In this document: in pieces, positions 33,279 to 45,300 of the stretch
Position numbering within the stretch: the first letter of the stretch is position 1
Layout of the letters: each line of letters begins with the position of its first letter
Notes under the pieces: generated by a model
What the model saw: only the letters and a program-made list of their open reading frames with translations
Database searches by the model: none
What the model was told of the DNA's origin: nothing
Position numbers and translations under genes: made by a program
Assembly: GCA_020631735.1 (NCBI GenBank)
Contig: CM036159.1
Span: 14,609,511 to 14,673,510 of the forward strand
From: Saccharum officinarum
Lineage: Eukaryota > Streptophyta > Magnoliopsida > Poales > Poaceae
Direction of reading: 5' to 3'
Length of the DNA stretch: 64,000 bases

Positions 33279-35259
33279 CTAACAATGTGCTCTAAGTGAT
33301 CATGAGATAGGTTAAGCACCAATCCAAGTGGTGGAGCAATCGAAGTCCAAAGGTGGTGGTGTTGGACATGTGATGATGATCAAGCTCTTAATTTGGAAAA
33401 GAATAAAAAGAAAAATAAAAAGCTCAAGGCAAAGGTGAAATCTTGCAGGAGCTTTTTGGTTTGGTGATCAAGACACTTAGCGAGTGTGATTACATTTAGA
33501 ATTGATAGTCGTACTGTTAAGAGCAGTGAAACTCGTATCGAAATGCGGTTGTCAAAGTGCCACTAGATGCTCTAAATCATTGCATATGTATTTAGGATCT
33601 AGTGGAGTGCTAACATCCTTAAAAACATTTGTGAAAATATGCTAACAGACGTGCACAAGGTGATACACTTGGTGGTTGTCACATTTAAGCAAAGGTAGCG
33701 AAGCTGGTGAAGTGAAGAAGGTGGTTTTCACTGTCAAACAGTGGCCGAACGCTGAGTTCATTGTGACCGGACTCAGGGTTCTAGTGTCCGGTCAATTTAT
33801 AAAAAGTGGCATGCTCAGTGGTGTCTGGTCTACGACCGGACGCAGCACAGTGAATGTGATCGGATGCACAAGGCCTAGGTCCGGTCACATCTGACGTACA
33901 CTGACGCGGGCTCGGTGTTGCGTTGAAAAATCTTGAACGGTGAACAGTCAACTGACCTGACGCGGTGGCGCGTCCGGCCGCGTGCACCTGACGCGTCCGG
34001 TCATGATTTTGTAGCTTGGGGAGCTCTCTAGAAATGACCCGACGCACGGGCGCTGTGGCGGATCAGCGCGTCCGGTCATCAGTTGGAGGCACGCGGCGCT
34101 GTGAGCATCTGACGCGGGGCTGGCGCGTCGTTCCCTGGATCGGAGCGTCCGGTCCTTCATAACACGCGAGCCCGGGAATGAGTTGACTGTTGGAGATCGG
34201 CGGCCAGAGTTCAAAGGTAGGGACACGTGGCGTGTATCCTGTGACCGAACGCTGGCCGGGCTGCGTCCGGTCATTTCGATCGGCACGTCCGATCAGTACG
34301 TAGTGAGCTACTTTGTGAGCCTAACGACTCTATTTCGTGGGGGCTTCTATTTAAGCCTCATGACCGGCTCTAACTCACTCTCTTGGCCATTTGCATTGAT
34401 ATAGTAATCTTGTGAGCTTAGCCAAAGTTCTCTCACTCATCTCCATCATTAATTCGTCATCTTTGTGAGATCGGGAGAAAACCCAAGTGCATTGCTTGAG
34501 TGTTTGCATCTAGAGACACTTGGTGATTGTGTTTCGCTGCGAGATTCGCTTTGTTACTTTTGGTGGTTGCCGCCATCTAGACGGCTTGGAGCAGCGAGAA
34601 TCGTCGAGCGGAGGAAGGTGCTTGTCTCGGGCTTCAATCGTTGTAATTATAAGAGGTTCTTAATCTTTTCTCGGCGAAGAACCAAAAGGTACTCTAGTGG
34701 ATTGCTCATGGCTTGTGTGATCCTTATCTTGTGTTGGTTGTGCGGCACCCTATTGAGGGTTTGGCGTATGATGCCAATTAAAGCGTGAACCTCCAAGTGA
34801 GTGAATCGTCACAACGAGGACTAGTCTATCGGTAAGCAAGTGAACCTCGGTAAAAAATCATTGTGTCATCATTTGATTCCGAGGTGATTGATCTACATTG
34901 GTATTCATTCTTGTGATTGATTGGTTCATTCCTCGACTCGGCGGTATAACCATCTTGCTCTCTCTCTTTACATTATCGCAAGCTAGTTATCAAGCTCTTT
35001 AGTGTAGCCAGTTGTGAGAGCTTGTTAGTTTGGTTAGCGTGGCTCTTTAGTTAGTCTTTGATAGCACACTAACTCAGTGTAGTGATATAGTCATTGTGTG
35101 TATAGAGATTGTAGTCACTAGAACTGTGGTAGATGGCTTACTTTTTTAGTATGCTAGCGCAACATTTGCTTCGTCTCATTGTTGTCTAACCACTTTGCTT
35201 AGTGTTATTGTAGAAATTTTAATAGGCTATTCACCCCCTCTAGTTATTAGGACCTTTCA
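33279..35259 (+). repeat. LTR C, interrupted by element B
   Basis: A third SIRE-type LTR. It has CCGGAC/GTCCGGTC motifs (33729-34300), a TATA-like TATTTAAG near 34347, the shared TCTAGACGGCTTGGAGCAG segment, and the family 3' end TATTCACCCCCTCTAGTTAT...GACCTTTCA. Its first bases are missing where B ends, so B appears to be inserted near the start of this LTR. It could be a solo LTR or the 3' LTR of an element whose body is upstream or in the gap. Confidence 0.82.
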
Positions 35260-35399
35260 GTCGTGTCTCGATCTGCGCCTCCACCGTTTCCCGCACCTGC
35301 TGCTCACGTCCTCTCCACACTCACGCACATGCAGATGGGCCCAGCAGCTGCAGCAGATGAATCTCACTGTAACATGTGCAACAACAGATCTACTTTCGC

Positions 35400-35775
35400 A
35401 ACATCTAGGATGAAACACTCGTAACATACATCCAAATAGTTGAAACACTTGCAACATACGTCTAAAACATCAGAAAACATATGCAACATTCAGACGAACC
35501 ACTGCAACATATGTGTGAAATATATGCAACATCCAGAGAAAACACTTACAACATATGCGTGAAACATATATAACATCCAGATAAAACACTTGCAACATAC
35601 ATTCGAAACATACAGATGAAACATTAAGAGAAGATCTTTGAAACATACGTTTGCAACCATTGTAACATATGCAAACATCCCGATCTACTTTTTGTAACAT
35701 CCATCTGAAACATTTATAATATACTTCTGAAACATCTGAAACACTTGAAATATACGCTTGCAACATGCGCTTTCA
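35400..35775. repeat. Degenerate GAAACA..GCAACATA repeat
   Basis: Variants of GAAACACTTGCAACATACGT recur roughly every 20-40 bases. The minus strand has an open 98-codon frame with recurring MLQVF/CCKCF-type residues caused by the repeat. I know this kind of repeat from other grass genomes as part of transposon-derived DNA but cannot assign the element. Confidence 0.6.
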
Positions 35776-36354
35776 GCGTAATATCACCTTGGTACTTGGA
35801 TGAATGGAGCTCGTCGTTATGCAGCTCGACGTCGGCGAGGAAGTCGACGACAACACATGGAGCTCGCGGCGGCGCGGAGGTCGACAGTGGCGCATGGAGC
35901 TCGCAGCGACGCAGAGCTCCGGCGCGGGCAACTCACCGGCAGATGGAGCGCCGCCGCTGCAGGAGGCGCGAGTAGGGCGCACGCGTAGATCTCAAGCAGC
36001 CCGCGGCGTGGAGCTCTACCCTCTCTACCCTCTCTGACGACTTCTCGACACTCGCCAGCGGGTCACTCTGGCGTCAGTGAGACACAAGGGTGGAAAGCGA
36101 AAGGGTTGACCGCGCGGCGGGTGGCACACAAGGACGGACCTATACCAAGCATTACCGTATAACTAATTTTCAAATAAAAATTCATATTAACAGTATTTAT
36201 ATGGATATATCGATCTGAACCGGCGGTTCACTCGGCGTTCCACGAGAGAAGGCGGAGGAGACGCCGACGCGAGAGACTGCTCCTGTGTTTCTCCGTGCCG
36301 GGCGGTCTAGACAGCGCGGCGGCCGATGAGATTGGCGGCGTGGCGGTCGCGACA
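35776..36354. other. SMG1 upstream region
   Basis: 35790-36020 is GC-rich with GGAGCTCG repeats and may belong to the same transposon-derived block. 36080-36200 turns AT-rich. 36230-36354 is GC-rich and probably contains the SMG1 5' UTR. An ATG at 36326, out of frame with SMG1, precedes the proposed start at 36355. Confidence 0.4.
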
Positions 36355-39300
36355 ATGCAAAACCCTCGCCCCTCCTACGCGCACCACCAGCTCCAGCAGC
36401 ACCTCTCCTCCCTCCTTTCCGCCGCCGCCGGCGATCCCCCGCACCCTTCCGACGACGCCTCCCGCACCGCTGCCCTCTCCAACCTCCGTCTCTCCTTCCT
36501 CCACCCGCCCAACCGCCCCCTGTTACCTGCCCTCGCTCCCTTCCTCGCCCCGCCCCTCTCGGTCCTCCTCGCCGACGATGCGTAAGTGAACCTCCTCGCT
36601 TTCCCCATTCGTGACGAATCACTCGATTCAACCGGCTCGTGCTTTATCGTTTGCTGTGCAGGTCCTATGCCGTGCGGCGCGCGGCGGTTTCGGCGTACGC
36701 GGCGCTCTGCGCGGTGCTGTGCTCGCACGAAGCGCCCGGGGGCCTGCCGGACGGGTTCGTCGCCTGGGCGCTGCCGCTCCTGGGGGACCCCTCCTCAGCT
36801 GCTCTCGTCGCCGAGGGGCTCCGGGAGCTCCTGGCCACTGGGGACGTGGCCCCGGTTGAGAGGTTCGTGCCGCCTCTCCTTGCCGCCTGCCGTGACGTGC
36901 TAGAGGATGAGCGGACGTCCCTCGCCGTGCTCCGGTGTCTGCTCAGCCTGCTTGTGCTGGTTGCCGCCAAGTTCCCCCACTGCTTCCGTCCACAGTTTGT
37001 TGATATCATGGACCTGCTTCTTGGGTGGGCATTTGTGCCGGACCTAGCTGATGCCGATCGCAGCATGATCATTGATAGTTTTCCGCAGTTTCAGTGGCAT
37101 TGGCTTGGGAATTTGCAGTTTTCACTTGGATTACTGCCCAAGTTCTTGGCCGATATGGAGGTGCTTGTGCATGATCCCAACCTTGCAGCCAGCCATAATT
37201 CTGGGAGGCTTCGTCCGCTGTTTGCTTGCTTCTCTACTGTACTGCAGATTATGGCTTCTGGTGTGGCTGAGCGAAATAACCTAAGGGAACTTGTAGCTGA
37301 GCCTCTGGAAGGTTTAGCTCCTCAGCTTTTAAGGTGTGCATCAGTGATAGCCTCTAACCTTGGCTGGTCTGAGAGAATGGAAGAAGCATCCAAATGCTTG
37401 GTCTTGCTTGCAGAGATTCTGCAGGAAAGGTTTGCTGAATTTTATGTCCATTTTGTGGATGTGTTGGCCCAGAGCTTGGAAGTTGCCTCCTCAGCACAGT
37501 TGGTGGCAGCACTTAAGACTAACCTGCAAGTTCTATCACTGCAAAATTTGGGGCTCCGTGCAGCTTCTGTTGGAGCTTTGCTTGACTTCAGTTCAATTTT
37601 ATCCAAGTTACGTCTTCATCCAAACCACACCGTGGTTGCAAACTCAGCAGCTACTTACCTTTTTTGCTTACAGCATGGATCGGAAGATGTAGTTGATCAA
37701 GCAATTGCATCGTTGATGAATGAGTTGGAGCTGATAAAATCTCTGCTTGAGGAAGGACATGTAAGTTACCCTGATATCCATAGTCTCTCCTTAGAATCTA
37801 ACAGTGAAAGGAAAAACAAGTCAAACTCAGGTCTACATTGTTGGGCACAGTATTCAGAGGATCAGTTGCTTTCCCTAATGAAATTTGATCTCAAGATTCT
37901 TCTGGTGACGATTGCACTGGATACAAAAAAGAGAAATGAGAGAACAACTAACTTGATATCATTCATCTCAGAGAAGCTTGACCCATTCGGTGCGCCTTTC
38001 CATAATTTCCTTGAGATACAGTTTCAAATTTTCTCTACACTACACAAACTGAGCAACATGGAAGTCTCAAGCAATATGCCAGCATCTGAACCATTTGAAA
38101 GAGGCTCTGGAGGTTGTGAAACACAGCCGGTTGTGGCAGAAAAGAAGATTTCTTGTGAATGTAAAAAGAAGTTTGTGCATAAATATGGCAAATACATAGT
38201 TCAGGGCCTCAATGCATCATCATCCTTGACATTGAAATTAGAGGCTCTAGATTGGATAGGTTCATTTGAAAAATTGATCCATGGATTGGAGAGGGATGTG
38301 GATAAGCTCAGTTTCTCTTATGATGTCATCTGGGATGCTACCCTTTCGAATGGTATCCTTTTTCCTGTCTTGGATTGTGCATATGATAGGGAGCCTAAAG
38401 TAAGGTGCCATGTTGCAATAACCTTGGAGTTACTATTTCTGGGAAGGCTCATCAATCCCATGAATTTCTATGTTGTCACTCAGGTTCTGCTAGACAAGCT
38501 TAGTGATCCAGATAGTAATGTAAAGGATGCATTCTTAAGGTTATTTTCAATCACCTTGCCTATCACAACATATGCATTTGGCTTGTTTGCAGACAAGCAT
38601 AAGTATCTTAATTCCTCAGATATTGCTAACATGTCCAACCATTGCATGAACTGGAGGCATGTGCTTGCTGTGAAGCAACAGCCTAGGAAACTCCACTGGC
38701 AGCAGCTTGTTTCTGTTTTGAGTTACCTTTCTCTCAGATTGAAGTTACCTCTTTCGTCTTGGGTGCAACGGCTGGTCTTTAGTTACCGTGGGAAGAAAGA
38801 TATGCTTTCTGGTCAAACTGATATGTTTGGAGATGCTGATGGGAACGAACTCCCCAAAGGTCCTGGTGTTGACAGAAATACTATTGATAGAATATACTCA
38901 GTAAATAATCATGCTGCTGTTTGGTGGGGAATCCATGAAGCTGCCCGTCACTGCATTAACCTTCGGCTTCGAACTCATCTAGGTGGTCCCACTCAGACAT
39001 TTGCAGCTCTAGAACGCATGCTTTTGGATGTAACAAATGTATTGACGCTGGAAGCTAAGGAAGGTGAAGGAAGGTATATAGGGCCAGCTGACATTTGCTT
39101 ATTGCCAATGCGTCTTCTATTGGATTTTGTTGAGGCATTGAAAAAATATGCTTACAATGCATATGAAGGTTCCTTTGTTCTATCACCCCCACCAAAAGCA
39201 AGTTCCTTGTTTTTCCATGCAAACAAAAGAGTTTGTGAAGAGTGGTTTTCACGAATTTGTGATCCAATGTTGAATGCAGGATTAGCTATGCATTGTAGTG

Positions 39301-42300
39301 ATGCAGTCATTCACTACTGTTCACTGCGGCTGGTAGATCTTAGAAACCTGGCTGCATCATCCCTCAGAGGCAACAGTCACACGGGAGGGGCTACTGAAAG
39401 TCATCATGCCTTTAGAGAGAGGTTAGAAGCAGATGTTCTGAAGGTCCTCCGGCATGCTTCCCTGGCATTCTGCAGATGTCATGAAACAGATGCCTTAGTT
39501 GGACTTCAGAAGTGGGCTGCATCAACATTCTACTCTTACTTTGAGCAAGATAATCAACTAGTTCGGGGCGTACCTGATCGCGACAATCACTTCTCCTGGA
39601 TATCAGGACTGATCTATCAATCCCAGGGGCAGTATGAAAAGGCTGCTGCACATTATTCACATCTACTGCAATCGGAGGAAGCCCTTACCTCCATGAAATC
39701 TGATGGCATTCAGTACATCATAGAGCGTGTTATCGAGTGCTACACATCCCTTTCAGATTGGAAATGCTTAGAGAGTTGGCTTGCTGAGTTACAAGTGCTC
39801 CGTGCTGTACACGCCGGCAAACCTTATTCAGGTGCTCTAACAAGTGCTGGCAATGAACTTAATGCTATTCATGCAATGGCATGCTTTGATGAGGGGGACT
39901 TTCATTCAGCTTGGGGTTATCTTGACCTGACTCCGAAAAGCAGCAGTGAGCTCACCCTTGATCCCAAGGTCGCACTTGAGAGAAGTGAACTTATGCTTTT
40001 GCGTGGAATGCTGCAATCTAATAGCAAGTTAGAGGGCGTAAAAGCAGAGCTTGATAAGGCTAAATTGATGTTGGATGAAGCACTCTCTGTTGTCCCACTC
40101 AATGGATTGCCTGAAGCTGCTGCTTGCGCTGGCCAGCTTCATTGCATATTTGCATTCGAAGAAGCCTCGGGGTTGACCTGCGGAAATGGACCTAATCAAT
40201 CGCAATCAATAATGGATTCTTTACTGAAAGCACTGCATGATCCTGTCGATAAAATGCATCAAGATTGCAGCATGTGGCTAAAGGTCTTCAAAGTGTACCG
40301 TAATACACAGCCATCTTCTTTATCCACTCTTCTTCTCTGTCAGAAGCTTACAAGTCTTTCTAGAAAGCAGGGCAACTTTATGTTGGCTACTCGTTTAAAC
40401 CAGTACCTCACAGATCATCCTTTGAAGGCGTCTGATGAGATGGACAAGGAAATACTTGAATTGAACATTAAGTATGAAGGCGCCTTGCTGAAACATGAAA
40501 AGGGAAATAATGAAGAGGCTTTATCTGATCTGTGGTCACTGGTCCGTGCTAGCATTCTGTCTACAGTTAGTTCATCTGGCATTGGCACTTCACATTCACT
40601 AGTTGCTAGGGCTTGTTTGAAACTCTCAACCTGGATGGAGCAAGAGAACTCAACTCCTACTTTAAATTCAATCATTCCAAAGGTAATAAAAGATTTCAGC
40701 GATTCTGATGGGTTTCAAGAGAAACTTCTATCTGGTGATAGTGTGTCTGTTTCGACTTTGGATTATCATGCACTTGCTCAAGAAATCATAGGCACTGCTC
40801 GGAAGATATCCTGGCAACTTTGCCCTAGCATGGGTAAGGCTTGGCTTGCTTATGCATCCTGGTGCTTTGCTCATGCCAGTTATTCTCTGTCTGGAACCGA
40901 TTCAAATTTGCAGAATTCACTGTCCCCTGTTCTTCAGTCTGAACTCTCCCCGGATAGATATCACTTGACAGATGACGAGAAATCTGAGGTGGGGGAAATA
41001 ATCAGAAGTATCTGTGCTGATAAACATGCAAATCACGTGGGTTGTGAATACCCAGTGACACCAGGGCGTTACAATTCTGCACCAGAATACCCCATATCTT
41101 TACTTATTGAACAGGCAATTAGTTTGATAGAAACTGCAGCTGGAGCACCAGGCTTTGAGGCCCGTGACGGTGATGATCCCTCTGCAGTTCTAGCATCAGA
41201 GCTTGTGGTTCTTTGTAAATGTGATTCTGGAAAGGACACTGCACCTTTGATTGGCAAGCTTACTGAAATATGGCGGTCTTTAAGGAAAAGGAGGGTATCA
41301 CTCTTCGGGCATGCGGCACATGCTTATTTTCAGTACCTTTGTCATTCATCAACTGAGTTTCAATCTTCATATCACCATGATGCTTTGAAAGGGAAAACAA
41401 GAAGCTACACTATGCGTGCGATGCTGTATCTCCTTCACATAATGTTGAACTATGGGGTGGAACTGAAGGAAACACTTGAAAGTGGGCTTTCAACAGTTCC
41501 TTTATTGCCATGGCAGGTACGTCATGATAGTGTCCTATATTCTATAATTTTGGGTGTATGATAATATTTACTGTATAATTATATGCTTTGGAAATATGCA
41601 GGAGATTATACCTCAACTTTTTGCACGCTTGAGTTCCCACCCTGAGAAGATAGTAAGGGAACATTTGGAGAGCATATTGCTGAAGCTAGGAAAGCTATGT
41701 CCTTGTTCTATTGTATATCCTACATTGGTTGATATCAGTGCTTGTGAAGGAGAACCCTCTGAGGAGCTTCAGCGCATATCAGACTTTCTGGTATTTTACC
41801 TTACATATTAGACTATGGTTATCTGCTTTAGTCTATAAGCGGTTATTCCAATTAATGTTATTTGGAACCTTTCTGTTTTCCATAGATTAAGCTATACCCC
41901 AATTTAGTTAAAGATGTTAAGCTTGCAATTGAGGAGCTAGGTATGATTACTGTTCTTTGGGAGGAACAATGGCTCAGCACATTACAAGATCTCCATTCAG
42001 GTAAGCCTCCCTTCCCCTCTTGCTGTGCTGATGAATCAACTAGGAGGCGGCTTTTATTAAAAACTTAGATACCTACATAGGACTTAGTTTAAGGTTTCAG
42101 CTCTGCTTGACACCGCTGTTCTTTCCCTCACAATCTAGTCAGTCTCTACCAACTAGAGTAATATGTTTTTTGATTTATGACTTGAAAAGGATGTTATTGG
42201 TTAGGTGATATAATTGGTAAAATATAGTCGATTTTAAAAGGTGTCTGCAACATGAAAGCACCCTAACGTTTGTTTATTCTATGCTTTGTGGAATTACATA

Positions 42301-45300
42301 TGTTCTTTTAGTGTTGTATGCTACTGCACATGATAAGTTAACTAGGTTCCAGACTTTCCAGTGCCATGAAAGGATGAAACTCGCTGCATATATGCATTAG
42401 GATTGATGTTGCCCCTGGAATGTTTATGATTTTGTGACTTGTGAGATACTTCAGTTTCAGCTTGCTATACTGTAAAGAAATTGCTTGTATACAAATGAAA
42501 AAAATTCTTGTTGAAGCATACAGGCCCCCCACCCCCACCCCAACACACACACACGAATATACAGGAGGGCTGTGTATCATTGCATTAACAAGAAGAAACA
42601 AGAACACCAAAGTACAAAAACATCCCCCAAAGACCAGCACACCAAGCTTGCAGCCCACACGCACAGGCACCACACACTTAGCACCTTAACAAATTACAAA
42701 CGCGCCAGATAAAAAAGTCACGGCATCTACTAAGCATATCATGCAGTTACTGCTGCACAAAACAACAATACTGTTAAAGGATTTGCTTATATGCAAATGA
42801 AAAATTCTTGTCACTGGGAGTAGAGTAGTTCATATGTAAGTTCAGTTGGAAGCATATTGTCCAGCTGCTGTTGCATAAAACAATTTACATGTAGAAATGA
42901 TTTGTATCTAGCCTTCGGTATATCTGTACTAACCTGTCTTCTGGGCCTCAAGGACTAGATGACTATATATTTCGGCCATGTAAAGTTGTAAACTACACTT
43001 CATGAGGGCAGATGCAGATGCTAATATTGTCCAAATTTCTATTTAAATGCAGATGTTTTGAGGAGAATCAATATACTTAAAGACGAAGCTGCAAGGGTTG
43101 CTGCAAATTCTACACTGAGTTCAGCAGAAAAGAACAAGATCAATGCTGCAAAATATTCTGCTGTTATGACTCCAATAGTTGTAGCCTTGGAACGCCGTCT
43201 GGCGTCTACATCTCGTGAACCAAAAACACCCCACGAAATGTGGTTCCATAAAGAATACAATGCTAAGCTGAAATCTGCAGTCACAACCCTTAAGACACCC
43301 CCTGGATCTCCAGCAGCATTAGGAGAGATTTGGCAACCTTTTGATTCAATTGCTGCTTCTTTAGCCACGCATCAAAGAAAGTCATGCGTAATGTTAAGTG
43401 AAATTGCTCCGCAGCTAGCTGTTTTGTCAACCTCTGACATTCCAATGCCTGGTTTTGAGAAGAAGATACTTGGTTCCTCAGAATCCTTTTCTGGAAACCA
43501 TGACACTGTAACTGTATCTTCCTTCTGCAAAGAGGTGACAATACTTTCAACAAAGACAAGGCCTAAGAAGCTCATCTTGCAAGGATCAGATGGTCAGAGG
43601 TACACTTACCTTCTCAAGGGTCGGGAAGATTTACGCCTTGATTCACGGATAATGCAGTTGTTGGAGGCAATAAATAGCTTGTTGTATTCGTCTTCCAACA
43701 CTCGAAGTCGAAATATCACATTACGGTTCTATTCCGTTACACCAGTTAGTGGACGAGCTGGACTGATCCAGTGGGTGGAAAATGTAAGCAGCATATACAA
43801 TGTGTACAAATCATGGCAAAAGCGCTCACAGTTGGCACAGGCACAGGCAGAGGCACAGCTATCTTCAGTTAGCACTGGTAACATTCACAACCCTGTTGCA
43901 CCTGTTCCCCGTCCAAGTGACATGTTCTATGGGAAGATTATACCAGCACTGAAAGAAAAAGGGATAAAAAGGGTAGTCTCACGAAGAGATTGGCCACTAG
44001 ATGTTAAAAGAAAAGTTCTATTGGAGCTTATGAATGAGACTCCGAAACAGATTCTGTGGCAAGAAATGTGGTGTGCAAGCGAAGGGTTCAGAAACTTTAA
44101 CTCAAAAGTAAATAGGTATGTGGAAGCATGGCACCTTTATTTTGAACACAGAATTTACATTATCCACCACCACTTACTCTTTGCCACTGTTAGGGGGGCA
44201 GCAGCTCAACACCCTGACCCTCCTGGGAAAAGATTGTGTATTTTTTCTCTGCTACTATTTGTCACTTTCTCAAAGAATGAGTAGGCTGTTAGTTGTTGGT
44301 ATTCTGGGAAATCACTCCTGCATTAGGCATAGGAGACACTCTCCTTCCGTTCACAAATACTTTTCACATTTGACTTTGACCACTAATTTCTTCTATAATA
44401 TATTCTTAAAATCCTTCACACCTATAAGATCCTGCAGTGTTTTTCAGTACAATTACACACATAACTTATGTTTTAAAGCTAAATTTATTTTTTATAAAGG
44501 TTTAATTAAATCTTGTCCAAAACGACATGTTTTTGTCACTGGAGGGAATATATAGTTATATTTTAAATTGAATTTCTGCTTTAGTTGACTGTTGCACTCT
44601 TAAACCTTAATGAGTAAAGAACATATTCTTAAACAATAGTTGAAAGAAAAAGATGTTTACTCTTTTCTTGGAAGAAAGAAAGAGGAGAATTTGCTGAACT
44701 AAATGGTTGCAAATCCATAGTCCTTAGTATTTGGTATTTGGGCCTTCCATGGAAGCTGAGGTGAAGACAGTCTTCCTAGTTTTGTGCGTACTTTGTCATG
44801 GATTTGATTCTACTAGCGTTGACAAGAGTTTGATGTGTGTGCAGTGCAGGACATCTTCATTATTTAAAATTTAAAACTCATGTTAATATTAGGAACTCTG
44901 GTTAAGAATTTTGTGTGTAGAAGGCCCTGTTTGGATCCATTAGAGCTAACAATTAGCTGCTAATAATTAGCTCCTTTGGATCCAAATGGGTCCAGCTAAT
45001 TGTTAGCTGAATACCCAACTAACAACTATCTCACTAGTTGGACCAAACCAGCTAATAGCAACTAATAGTTAGCTAGCTAGCTAATATCAGCTATGAGCTA
45101 TTAGCTAGCTAACTATTTTTTTCCTCGAACTACATAGGAGAGCTGCATGTCATCTCATTAAGAAGAGAAAGAATACAAAGGAGAGACAAGAGTAGTGCAT
45201 GGGAGAGAAACTCCTGAGCTAGCTAACAATTAGCAGCTAATGAATCCAAACAGGGCTTAAGTAACTTTGTGAAGTAATGCTTGCCATGCAATGATGTATT

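Noticed and set aside
35470..35766. 98-codon minus-strand protein
   Set aside because: Its residues simply repeat because the DNA repeats (MLQVF/CCKCF units); no evidence of a real gene.
36295..36354. Longer SMG1 N-terminus from a GTG at 36295
   Set aside because: GTG is not a usual plant start; the first in-frame ATG is 36355.
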